A stretch of DNA of 8,750 bases from an uncultured Bacilli bacterium (GTDB taxonomy: Bacteria > Bacillota_I > Bacilli_A > RF39 > UBA660): positions 1-8,750 of the forward strand of contig CALVSV010000113.1 in the NCBI GenBank assembly GCA_944359595.1, written 5' to 3'. The position numbers and the translations under genes were made by a program. The notes under the pieces are model-generated. The model was not told the DNA's origin. It did not search any database and saw only the letters and a program-made list of their open reading frames with translations. Of the stretch, positions 1 through 5,561 are shown one piece after another (the stretch's first letter is position 1; each line of letters begins with the position of its first letter).

Positions 1-154
1 TAGTTTTGATATATCAAAAGTAACAAGTAAATCAAATATGCTTACATTAACATCTAATGTAAAGAAGGCGTACGCAAAAGATGAGAATGCAGTAAATTTT
101 TTCAACAATATTGCTGGTAAGCCTACAACATATAAATTTGTTGTAAAAAATTAA
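1..154 (+). CDS. C-terminal end of an unidentified protein (5' truncated by window edge)
   Basis: An open frame of 50 codons (from base 2) enters from the left edge and stops at TAA 152-154. The visible C-terminus is polar and Lys/Asn/Thr-rich and ends in YKFVVKN. I see no membrane segment, catalytic motif or sorting signal, and I do not recognise the family. Codons such as GCG and TAC and the mixed composition look more like coding sequence than the AT-only DNA that follows. An internal ATG exists at 38-40 but has no Shine-Dalgarno, so continuation from upstream is more likely. The function is unknown. Confidence 0.5.
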   Translation, partial: SFDISKVTSKSNMLTLTSNVKKAYAKDENAVNFFNNIAGKPTTYKFVVKN

Positions 155-174
155 AAAAATTTTTTGAATTTTTT
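145..174 (+). terminator. Possible AT-only terminator hairpin
   Basis: AAAAAATT (145-152) can pair with AATTTTTT (167-174), with further A/T pairing inside, overlapping the stop codon of the first gene and followed by another T-rich run. There are no G-C pairs, so this is a weak call. Confidence 0.3.
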
Positions 175-308
175 GTAATTTTTGTTAAATATTCAGTAGA
201 AAATATATCAAAAAATTAGATTTTGTTAGTTAAAAATATTATAATTAAATAATTTTCTTAATAATTTGTATAAATTTGCGCTATTATATATTTGTGTTAT
301 TATATATG

Positions 309-432
309 TGTCTTGAGAAATTATTCCTTTAACCAATGAAAAAAACAAGTAAAAAACTTTATTTGCCCAAAATAATATTGTCAAAACATATGACCATCTC
401 ACACTCCAAATCACACCGCATTTCTCAAGACA
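309..432. repeat. 13-bp inverted repeat pair flanking about 98 bp
   Basis: TGTCTTGAGAAAT (309-321) is the exact reverse complement of ATTTCTCAAGACA (420-432). The 124-bp unit could be the footprint of a small non-autonomous element, or the base of a large RNA stem. No clear target-site duplication flanks it and no transposase is present. Confidence 0.6.
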
Positions 433-436
433 AAAG

Positions 437-442
437 TATAAT
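437..442 (+). promoter_or_regulatory. Possible -10 box for the CmpB-like gene
   Basis: A perfect TATAAT lies 33 bases before the start codon. The base 17-18 positions upstream show no recognisable -35 (CACCGC region). If it is used, transcription would start near 449, inside the first arm of the 446-460 hairpin, trimming that stem. Confidence 0.4.
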
Positions 443-445
443 ATG

Positions 446-495
446 GTTAAAGTAATACATACTAGGAATGGTGAATGAATATGTATTACTTTAAC
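446..495 (+). promoter_or_regulatory. 15-bp hairpin presenting RBS and start codon in its loop
   Basis: GTTAAAGTAATACAT (446-460) is perfectly complementary to ATGTATTACTTTAAC (481-495), the latter being codons 3-7 of the downstream gene. The 20-base loop (461-480) contains the Shine-Dalgarno AGGAATGGTGA and the ATG at 475. A second in-frame ATG (481) is buried in the stem. The geometry would show the first start to the ribosome and hide the second. A regulatory role is inferred; the pairing is seen directly. Confidence 0.6.
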
Positions 496-984
496 TCTTT
501 TTTTATATATTCTATATTAGGATTTATATTAGAATCTGTTGTTTATAAGTTTTATTCATCTTGTAGACATAGTGGAATTTATTTTGGACCATTCGCATCA
601 GTATATGGGTTAGGTGCACTATTTTTGATAATATTATATAACTTAATATACGAGAAGTTTGAAAATGTTAACAAATATTTGAAACCAATTATATTTGTAA
701 TTATTTCAACATTATTTTTAACATTAATAGAATTTGTTTGTGGACATATTATATATATATTATTTCATACTGATTTATGGGACTATACTAAAAATCAATA
801 TAATTTTGGTAAATATATATGTTTAGAAACATCTATTATGTGGGCAATATTATCTATTATTTTTATATATATAATAAAACCTTTTTTTGATAAACATATT
901 AAAATTATTAAAAAAAGTGAATCTTATTTATTTATGATTATATTTTTATTAGATATGTTTTTTACATTAATATTAAAAAAATAG
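475..984 (+). CDS. CmpB-like multi-pass membrane protein (putative ABC-transporter type IV family)
   Basis: A 169-residue, highly hydrophobic protein with about five predicted membrane segments (roughly 5-25, 38-59, 70-97, 115-136, 148-168). Family hallmarks of the CmpB group (PF06541, annotated 'putative ABC-transporter type IV') are visible: SGIYFGPFASVYGLGA at 33-48, a membrane-embedded Glu at 86, LWDYT at 101-105, then N110, G112 and ICLETS at 115-120. The biochemical role of this family is not well established; the ABC-transporter name is historical and no ATPase partner is next to it. The start at 475 has AGG at 464-466. It converges on lexA with only two bases between the stop codons, so the two transcripts overlap. 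No terminator other than a weak AT hairpin (986-1005) is visible. Confidence 0.8.
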   Translation: MNMYYFNSFFIYSILGFILESVVYKFYSSCRHSGIYFGPFASVYGLGALFLIILYNLIYEKFENVNKYLKPIIFVIISTLFLTLIEFVCGHIIYILFHTDLWDYTKNQYNFGKYICLETSIMWAILSIIFIYIIKPFFDKHIKIIKKSESYLFMIIFLLDMFFTLILKK

Positions 985-986
985 AA

Positions 987-1604
987 TTATATTTTTCTAT
1001 ATAATCCTATCATTTTTCCCAAAATATTAACTTTTTTAATAATAATTGGTTTTAGGTTGTCATTTTCTGGTTGTAACCTTATACCTAATTCATCTCTATA
1101 ATATGTTTTAAGAGTTAATTCTTTTTTATCATTTATCGCAACAACTATATCTTTATCATTTGCAGTTCTTTGAACTTTTATTATAGCAATATCATCTTTA
1201 AATATTCCAACATTAATCATGCTATCATCTTTAACTTGTATAGCAAATACACCTTTATTTTTAGGAATTATTGTTGAAGGTATACTATAAAGTTTTTTTG
1301 GTTTTTCAATAGCGTCCATAGGATCATTTGTTGTTATTTTTTCAATTAAAGGAATATTAGACACATTTTGATTTTCATATTCATAATTGTTAGTAACCAG
1401 TAATTCTATAGATCTATTCTTAAAATTATCCTTTTTAATATATCCTTTCTTTTCCAAATTATTTAGATGTGCATGTACTGTTGCTGATGATCTTTTATTT
1501 AATGCTGTACATATCTCACGTATAGTTGGTGGATATCCATGTTTTGCTTTGTATTTTTTGATATAATCTAATATTTCATCTTGCCTTACAGTTAATTTTT
1601 CCAA
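987..1604 (-). CDS. lexA: LexA SOS repressor with altered self-cleavage site
   Basis: A 205-residue repressor of the DNA-damage response. The N-terminal winged helix-turn-helix (about 1-65) carries the characteristic GYPPTIREI (23-31) and SSATVHAHLNNLEKKGYI (39-56). The C-terminal S24 latent protease (about 84-205) keeps Ser128 in DDSMI and Lys166 in LTLKTYY, plus the conserved IRLQPEN (175-181). Length and order match Bacillus LexA. The oddity is the cleavage segment: where relatives read KVTAGLPI this protein reads KITTNDPM (89-96), so the scissile Ala-Gly is Thr92-Asn93. The start is TTG (1602-1604): it is the only start codon after an upstream in-frame TAG, and it fits the family N-terminus (MEKLTVRQDEIL). 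The only good Shine-Dalgarno (GGAGGGAG) is more than 20 bases away, beyond a hairpin. It is divergent from the glycosylase gene and probably autoregulated through the candidate SOS box. Confidence 0.95.
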   Translation of the reverse strand: MEKLTVRQDEILDYIKKYKAKHGYPPTIREICTALNKRSSATVHAHLNNLEKKGYIKKDNFKNRSIELLVTNNYEYENQNVSNIPLIEKITTNDPMDAIEKPKKLYSIPSTIIPKNKGVFAIQVKDDSMINVGIFKDDIAIIKVQRTANDKDIVVAINDKKELTLKTYYRDELGIRLQPENDNLKPIIIKKVNILGKMIGLYRKI

Positions 1605-1662
1605 TTTATGCTGAGTAGACTACCTCAGACTCCCTCCATTTCCATCTCTTTTTATTAGTCTA
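1605..1662 (-). promoter_or_regulatory. lexA 5' leader with two alternative stems and a distant Shine-Dalgarno
   Basis: Reading the minus strand, the leader holds GGAGGGAG (plus-strand 1630-1637), then an 18-base near-palindrome (1611-1628, plus strand CTGAGTAGACTACCTCAG), then CATAAA and the TTG start. CTGAG can pair with CTCAG. This would collapse the 18 bases and bring the Shine-Dalgarno to a normal distance from TTG. Alternatively, the leader segment at 1656-1662 pairs perfectly over 7 bp with 1616-1622, and the local hairpin is then lost. The regulatory meaning is inferred. Confidence 0.5.
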
Positions 1663-1687
1663 AATTTAAAATAAATTTTATATTTAA

Positions 1688-1717
1688 ATTATAACATATT
1701 TTATAAATCATTGTCAA
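1688..1717 (-). promoter_or_regulatory. lexA promoter (sigma-A type)
   Basis: On the minus strand there is a perfect -35 TTGACA (1712-1717), an 18-base spacer and a perfect extended -10, TGTTATAAT (hexamer 1688-1693). The predicted start is near 1681, giving a leader of about 77 bases. Confidence 0.85.
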
Positions 1718-1728
1718 ACAATGTTTCG
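1715..1728. promoter_or_regulatory. Candidate LexA operator (SOS box)
   Basis: CAAACAATGTTTCG matches 8 of the 10 fixed positions of the Bacillus-type box CGAAC-N4-GTTCG, with the two mismatches placed symmetrically. It also contains the perfect 11-base palindrome AAACAATGTTT (1716-1726). It overlaps the lexA -35 and lies 12 bases upstream of the glycosylase -35, so one site could control both genes. LexA autoregulation is known for the family; use here is inferred. Confidence 0.5.
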
Positions 1729-1739
1729 CACTAATTTCT

Positions 1740-1767
1740 TTGATTATTTCCGTATTTATGTTATACT
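1740..1767 (+). promoter_or_regulatory. Glycosylase gene promoter (sigma-A type)
   Basis: TTGATT (1740-1745), a 16-base spacer, then an extended -10, TGTTATACT (hexamer 1762-1767). Transcription would start near 1774, leaving a leader of about 16 bases. This rules out the longer reading that begins at 1721, upstream of the promoter. Confidence 0.75.
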
Positions 1768-1789
1768 GATTCTAGGAAGTGAAGTATAC

Positions 1790-2620
1790 ATGGTAGAAAT
1801 TAAAAATTGCGATTTAAATTTATGTGATACAATAACATGTGGTCAACTATTTAGATTTTTTAAACTTGATGACAATACTTATGATGTAGTTATAAAAGAT
1901 AGAGTAATTAATGTATCTATGAATAATGACACTTTAATTATTAAATCTAGTAACGAGGACAATTTAGAAAATATAGTATTAAATTATTTTGATTTTGATC
2001 ATGATTATAATATAATTAGGGACAAAATAATAAATATAGATAATGATTTAAAAGATATTGTAAATTCTTCAAAAGGACTTAGAATGCTTAGGCAAGATCC
2101 TTTAGAAATGGTAATTTCTTATATTGTTTCTGCAAATAATAAAGTTGAAAGAATACAAAAAAGTATAAATTTATTATGTGAAAGATATGGTAAAAAAATA
2201 GAATATAATAATAAAATATATTATTTATTTCCAGATATAGAAACTTTAAATACATTAACTGTTGAAAACTTAAGAGATTTAAAAATAGGCTTTAGAGATA
2301 AGTATGTATATGGCGCTATTAAAAAAATATATAATAAAGAAATTGATCTTAATTATATTAATGAGCTAAATAGTGAAGATGCGATAAAATATCTTATGCA
2401 AATAAAAGGTATAGGTTATAAAGTTGCTTCCTGCATTTTATTATTTGGATATAATCGTTTTGATGTATTTCCAGTAGATACGTGGGCTATTAAACAAATG
2501 TGTAATATATATGATATTAAACCTACACAAAAAGAAGTTATAAAATTTGCAAAAGAAAAATATAAAGATTTATCTGCAATTGTATTGCAATATATGTTTC
2601 ATACATTAAGAAATAAATAA
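1790..2620 (+). CDS. ogg: 8-oxoguanine DNA glycosylase/AP lyase, OGG1 type
   Basis: A 276-residue base-excision repair enzyme that removes 8-oxoguanine from DNA and nicks the abasic site. The N-terminal lobe has the OGG-type segment LCDTITCGQLFRFF (11-24). SANNKVERI (114-122) corresponds to the family's SSNNNIARI. The helix-hairpin-helix-GPD core is intact: LMQIKGIGYKVASC with the Schiff-base Lys at residue 211, and FPVDTW with catalytic Asp at 230. It is shorter than human OGG1 but normal for bacterial clostridial-type members. The start at 1790 is chosen because AGGAAGTG lies 9 bases upstream and the predicted transcript begins near 1774; the frame is open further upstream to 1721, but that would not be transcribed. 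It is divergent from lexA across a candidate shared operator, so damage-inducible expression is possible. The export operon follows 51 bases later with no clear promoter of its own. Confidence 0.92.
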   Translation: MVEIKNCDLNLCDTITCGQLFRFFKLDDNTYDVVIKDRVINVSMNNDTLIIKSSNEDNLENIVLNYFDFDHDYNIIRDKIINIDNDLKDIVNSSKGLRMLRQDPLEMVISYIVSANNKVERIQKSINLLCERYGKKIEYNNKIYYLFPDIETLNTLTVENLRDLKIGFRDKYVYGAIKKIYNKEIDLNYINELNSEDAIKYLMQIKGIGYKVASCILLFGYNRFDVFPVDTWAIKQMCNIYDIKPTQKEVIKFAKEKYKDLSAIVLQYMFHTLRNK

Positions 2621-2637
2621 ATTAACTTAAAACTTTT

Positions 2638-2662
2638 CACTATCTTTTTTCTAAATATAGTG
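2638..2662 (+). promoter_or_regulatory. Short hairpin next to the exporter RBS
   Basis: CACTAT (2638-2643) pairs with ATAGTG (2657-2662), directly abutting the Shine-Dalgarno GGGAGG (2662-2667). The stem is only 6 bp and no T-run follows, so it is not a terminator. It may tune translation of the exporter, or be chance. Confidence 0.3.
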
Positions 2663-2671
2663 GGAGGTTTT

Positions 2672-4762
2672 ATGAGAAAAAATATTTTTGTTAAACAAGC
2701 AAATATTAACGATTGTGCAGTATGCTGTCTAGCTTCTATTATTAAATATTACGGAGGATATTATAATCTTGAGAAATTAAGACAAATTATGTATACTTCA
2801 AAGTATGGTACAAGTGCATATAATATAGTAGAGGGCGCTAAAAAGCTTGGCTTTAAATCAGAAGGATTACGTGTTGATGATATAAATCAATTATCTAGTA
2901 TATCATCGCCATTTATCGCACATGTTGTATTAAAAAAAACATTTATGCATTATATTGTAATATATAATATAAATTATAAAAAACATACAATAAAAATAAT
3001 GGATCCCTCGATAGGCTTAATAAATATATCTTTTGATAAATTTAAAAAAATATGGACAAATATTATTATTACATTAATTCCTATAGATAAAATTATTTCT
3101 TTAAATAAAAACAATACATTTTTAAAAATAGTAAATAATATAATATTTGCATATAAAAATATTATTATAGTTTGCATAATAATATATTTTATTATATATA
3201 TACTTACTATAATTATTTCATTACAGTTAAAAACTATTATTGATAATATTAATATAAATAATAATAGAAATTATTATATTATTATAATTATAATATTTTT
3301 ATCTATATTATTTAGATCTATATTTAATCTTGTTAAAAATGATTTAATTATATATTTAAATAGTAAAATGGAATTTTCTATAAGTACTAATACTTTTTCT
3401 CACATTATTAAACTTCCTTATAATTATTTTAAAACTAAAATGACTGGAGATATAATATCAAGAATAAATGATATGAACACTATAAAAGATAGTATTATTA
3501 ATTTTATAATTATAATTATAACTAATAGTATTATAACTTTATTTTCTTTTATAATCTTATATAATATATCAAAATATTTATTTAAAATATTATTAATGTT
3601 GTTACCTATTATAATAGTAGTATCATTTATATTTATACCTATTATAAAAAAATTAATTGATAAGATGCAAAATAGTAATGCAAGACAATCATCATATTTA
3701 TTAGAATGTATAAATTCGTTTGAAAGTATTAAAGCAATGAATAATCATAATAAAATAATATATAATTATGAAAATAAATGTATAGATTTTTTAAATAATA
3801 AATTTAAATTACAAAAATATTTAAATAATAATAATGTATTAAATGAAATTGTATATTCATTATCTATGTTTATTATATTATTTTTAGGATATAAACAAAT
3901 AATACAAAATAATTTAACTATTGGTAATTTAATATTATTTTCTACAATATATAATTATTTTATAAATTCAATAAAAGAATTATTATCAATAATACCTAAT
4001 ATAGAATATTTTAATAAAGCAATATTAAGAGTTAATGATATATTTGAAATTGATAGCGAAAAATATTATGAAAACAAACAAAGTGATATGAAAATACAAG
4101 GAACTATAAAATTTATTAATGTATCATATGAAATAAATAATATGTATATGATATTTGAAAACATAAATTTAACAATTGATGTTGGTAAGAAATTAGCTAT
4201 AATAGGCAATACAGGTAGTGGTAAATCAACTTTTTTAAAGCTATTATTGCGATATTATGAAGTAAGTAGAGGACAAATACTAATAGATAATAAAAATATC
4301 TTAGATTATAATATATTTGATTTAAGAAAAAATATATGTTATATAGCGCAAAATGAAACACTATTTACTGATTCTATATATAATAATATTGTACTTGATA
4401 GAAATATTAATTATGATTATTTTTTAAAAATATGTAAGATATGTGAAGTAGATAAAATTATAAATAATAAAACATTAAGATATGATCATCTATTAGAAGA
4501 AAATGGTTTTAATATTAGTGGAGGAGAAAGAGCAAGAATTATACTTGCTAGAGCGTTGTTAAGTGATACATCTATATATATATTTGATGAAGCATTAAAA
4601 GAATTGGATTCAGCTAGTGAAAAAAGAATATTGAATAACATATTTGTAGAATTTAATACAAAAACATTTTTAGTTGTTACACATAAAATGGATAATATAT
4701 TATTATTTGATAATATATTATATGTTAATAATAAAAATATTAATTATGTTACTGATCTATGA
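2672..4762 (+). CDS. Peptidase-containing ABC exporter for double-glycine peptides (C39-TM-NBD)
   Basis: A 696-residue single-chain exporter that trims leader peptides after Gly-Gly and pumps the mature peptide out of the cell. The C39 peptidase (1-140) shows Q9, catalytic Cys15 in NDCAVCCL, His93 in MHYIV and Asp111 in MDPS. The usual Gly after the catalytic Cys is Ala16, and Cys18-Cys19 follow. The transmembrane domain (about 160-440) contains several helices and MTGDIISRINDM, a typical coupling segment. The ATPase domain (about 475-696) is complete: Walker A GNTGSGKST (512-520), Q-loop Gln560, signature ISGGE (615-619), Walker B IYIFDE (635-640), D-loop ELDSAS (644-649) and switch His671. 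The ATG at 2672 has GGGAGG just upstream; a GTG at 2660 lies in the hairpin and before the Shine-Dalgarno, so it is rejected. The protein is very rich in Ile and Asn, reflecting AT bias. The stop overlaps the next start (ATGA). Confidence 0.95.
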   Translation: MRKNIFVKQANINDCAVCCLASIIKYYGGYYNLEKLRQIMYTSKYGTSAYNIVEGAKKLGFKSEGLRVDDINQLSSISSPFIAHVVLKKTFMHYIVIYNINYKKHTIKIMDPSIGLINISFDKFKKIWTNIIITLIPIDKIISLNKNNTFLKIVNNIIFAYKNIIIVCIIIYFIIYILTIIISLQLKTIIDNININNNRNYYIIIIIIFLSILFRSIFNLVKNDLIIYLNSKMEFSISTNTFSHIIKLPYNYFKTKMTGDIISRINDMNTIKDSIINFIIIIITNSIITLFSFIILYNISKYLFKILLMLLPIIIVVSFIFIPIIKKLIDKMQNSNARQSSYLLECINSFESIKAMNNHNKIIYNYENKCIDFLNNKFKLQKYLNNNNVLNEIVYSLSMFIILFLGYKQIIQNNLTIGNLILFSTIYNYFINSIKELLSIIPNIEYFNKAILRVNDIFEIDSEKYYENKQSDMKIQGTIKFINVSYEINNMYMIFENINLTIDVGKKLAIIGNTGSGKSTFLKLLLRYYEVSRGQILIDNKNILDYNIFDLRKNICYIAQNETLFTDSIYNNIVLDRNINYDYFLKICKICEVDKIINNKTLRYDHLLEENGFNISGGERARIILARALLSDTSIYIFDEALKELDSASEKRILNNIFVEFNTKTFLVVTHKMDNILLFDNILYVNNKNINYVTDL

Positions 4763-5208
4763 ATAAATATATTAATATTAATGAATATAAATCATTTAAT
4801 TACAATTATATAAAATTTAAGTTTATTGGAATTATAATAATTATTATATTTTTATTTATTACTTTTTTTGTATTAATGTTTATTAAATTTGATATTATTT
4901 ATTCATCTAAATATATAGTTATAAAAGATAATAATAATTATTATTTAAATTGTAATGTAACTATAGATGATTTAGAAAAAATTACTAATAATAAAACTAT
5001 ATATATAGAAGATAAAAAATATAAGTATAAAGTCGTAAAAATTGATAATGTAATAGATGATAATATGTTGTTAGAATATAATGTTATTTCTTTAAAGTTA
5101 GAAAGTAGCAAATTTAATATTGAAAACAATATTATAAGTGGTTATATTATATATGATAAACAAACTTTAATTAATATAATATTTAAATTGATATTTAGAA
5201 AGGATTGA
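4759..5208 (+). CDS. Small membrane-anchored accessory protein of the peptide exporter
   Basis: 149 residues: a short cytoplasmic N-terminus, one strong membrane helix (about 21-43) and a mostly beta-like outside domain (45-149) that ends in a second hydrophobic stretch, TLINIIFKLIF. The position between the exporter and its peptide substrates, and the four-base ATGA overlap with the exporter, argue that it works with the exporter. No Shine-Dalgarno precedes it, so translation is probably coupled. The arrangement resembles a stripped-down HlyD/MesE-type adaptor: anchor plus membrane-proximal domain, without the long coiled-coil hairpin that full adaptors (about 400-480 residues) have. That homology is inferred and I could not confirm it by motif. 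An immunity protein is the alternative. Confidence 0.6.
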   Translation: MNKYININEYKSFNYNYIKFKFIGIIIIIIFLFITFFVLMFIKFDIIYSSKYIVIKDNNNYYLNCNVTIDDLEKITNNKTIYIEDKKYKYKVVKIDNVIDDNMLLEYNVISLKLESSKFNIENNIISGYIIYDKQTLINIIFKLIFRKD

Positions 5209-5212
5209 TAAT

Positions 5213-5368
5213 ATGAAATTAAAAGATGAAGAACTAAAGAAAATAAATGGGGGATCTGGAGCGGCAGTATTAGGTATAGCTGGTGGTATATTACTTATAA
5301 TTGGCATATTAGATGGAATAGTTAGGCCATTTTCATGTAAGGGGGATACGTATGAAAGTAATCAATAA
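5213..5368 (+). CDS. Double-glycine leader peptide 1 (candidate bacteriocin component)
   Basis: A 51-residue precursor. The leader MKLKDEELKKINGG (1-14) fits the class II bacteriocin consensus of hydrophobic/acidic residues, EL at -8/-7, I at -4 and GG at -2/-1. The predicted 37-residue mature peptide begins SGAAVLGIAGG, is strongly hydrophobic and probably helical, and has two GxxxG motifs (mature 7-11 and 17-21) and one AxxxG (3-7). A polar tail with one Cys (precursor residue 42) follows. GxxxG motifs mediate helix-helix pairing in two-peptide (class IIb) bacteriocins. AAAGGA (5199-5204) lies 8 bases before the ATG, overlapping the end of the accessory gene. The tail overlaps the next gene by 17 bases. 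A signalling peptide is the alternative. I do not recognise the mature sequence. Confidence 0.88.
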   Translation: MKLKDEELKKINGGSGAAVLGIAGGILLIIGILDGIVRPFSCKGDTYESNQ

Positions 5369-5522
5369 AGATGAGTTAAAAAAAATAAATGGGGGATTTG
5401 ATATTAATGGTACTATAATGAATGCATTTATTAAAGGTATTAATGAAATAATAAATGCTGGTAGAGTATTAGGTACAGCAATTAGAAGATTATTTGATAA
5501 TTCAATGTGTGAACTAAAATAA
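5352..5522 (+). CDS. Double-glycine leader peptide 2 (candidate partner peptide)
   Basis: A 56-residue precursor with leader MKVINKDELKKINGG (1-15), sharing ELKKINGG exactly with peptide 1, so the same exporter should process both. The predicted 41-residue mature peptide begins FDINGTIMNAF. It has a GxxxG (mature 22-26), an AxxxG (10-14), an amphipathic basic patch TAIRRLF and a single Cys at mature position 38. It is cationic-neutral and less hydrophobic than peptide 1, the asymmetry often seen in two-peptide bacteriocins. The start lies inside peptide 1 in another frame, with GGGGG (5341-5345) six bases upstream inside the first gene, so the two are translated from one mRNA in similar amounts. 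A terminator follows at once, and no immunity gene comes after it. Confidence 0.87.
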   Translation: MKVINKDELKKINGGFDINGTIMNAFIKGINEIINAGRVLGTAIRRLFDNSMCELK

Positions 5523-5526
5523 TATT

Positions 5527-5561
5527 AAAAAGTGATAAAGCACTTGCCTTTATCACTTTTT
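5527..5561. terminator. Bidirectional terminator between peptide operon and rpsD
   Basis: AAAAAGTGATAAAG (5527-5540) pairs perfectly over 14 bp with CTTTATCACTTTTT (5548-5561) around a 7-base loop. T-runs lie on both strands, so it can end the peptide operon (+) and rpsD (-). Its right arm reaches into the rpsD stop codon. Confidence 0.9.

Larger units (their letters stand above)
155..474. other. Non-coding intergenic region with inverted repeats
   Basis: About 320 bases with no convincing gene. It holds a short direct repeat of TATTATATAT (282-291 and 298-307), a 13-bp inverted repeat pair (309-321/420-432), a TATAAT box (437-442) and the first arm of a 15-bp hairpin. The reverse strand is open from 414 to 226, but its hydrophobic translation matches nothing I know and no ribosome binding site precedes it. 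Confidence 0.5.

Noticed and set aside
226..414. Minus-strand open frame of 62 codons
   Set aside because: No ribosome site, a low-complexity hydrophobic translation with no family resemblance, and it runs through an inverted repeat; best read as non-coding.
986..1005. AT hairpin (ATTATAT/ATATAAT) considered as a terminator between the CmpB-like gene and lexA
   Set aside because: Seven A/T pairs only, inside the lexA 3' coding end, with no proper T-run; too weak to call.
1160..1178. GTTCTTTGAAC palindrome-like string considered as a second LexA box
   Set aside because: Half-sites are in the wrong orientation (GTTC first) and it lies within the lexA coding sequence.
1721..1789. N-terminal extension of the glycosylase to 1721
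   Set aside because: It lies upstream of and across the predicted promoter and has no Shine-Dalgarno; the extra residues do not fit the family.
2660..2671. GTG start for the exporter
   Set aside because: It precedes the Shine-Dalgarno GGGAGG and sits in the hairpin; the ATG at 2672 gives the standard C39 N-terminus.
2974..3177. Minus-strand open frame inside the exporter gene
   Set aside because: Antisense shadow of a clearly coding sequence; AT-rich DNA often leaves such frames.
4941..5129. Minus-strand open frame inside the accessory gene
   Set aside because: Antisense shadow with no ribosome site.
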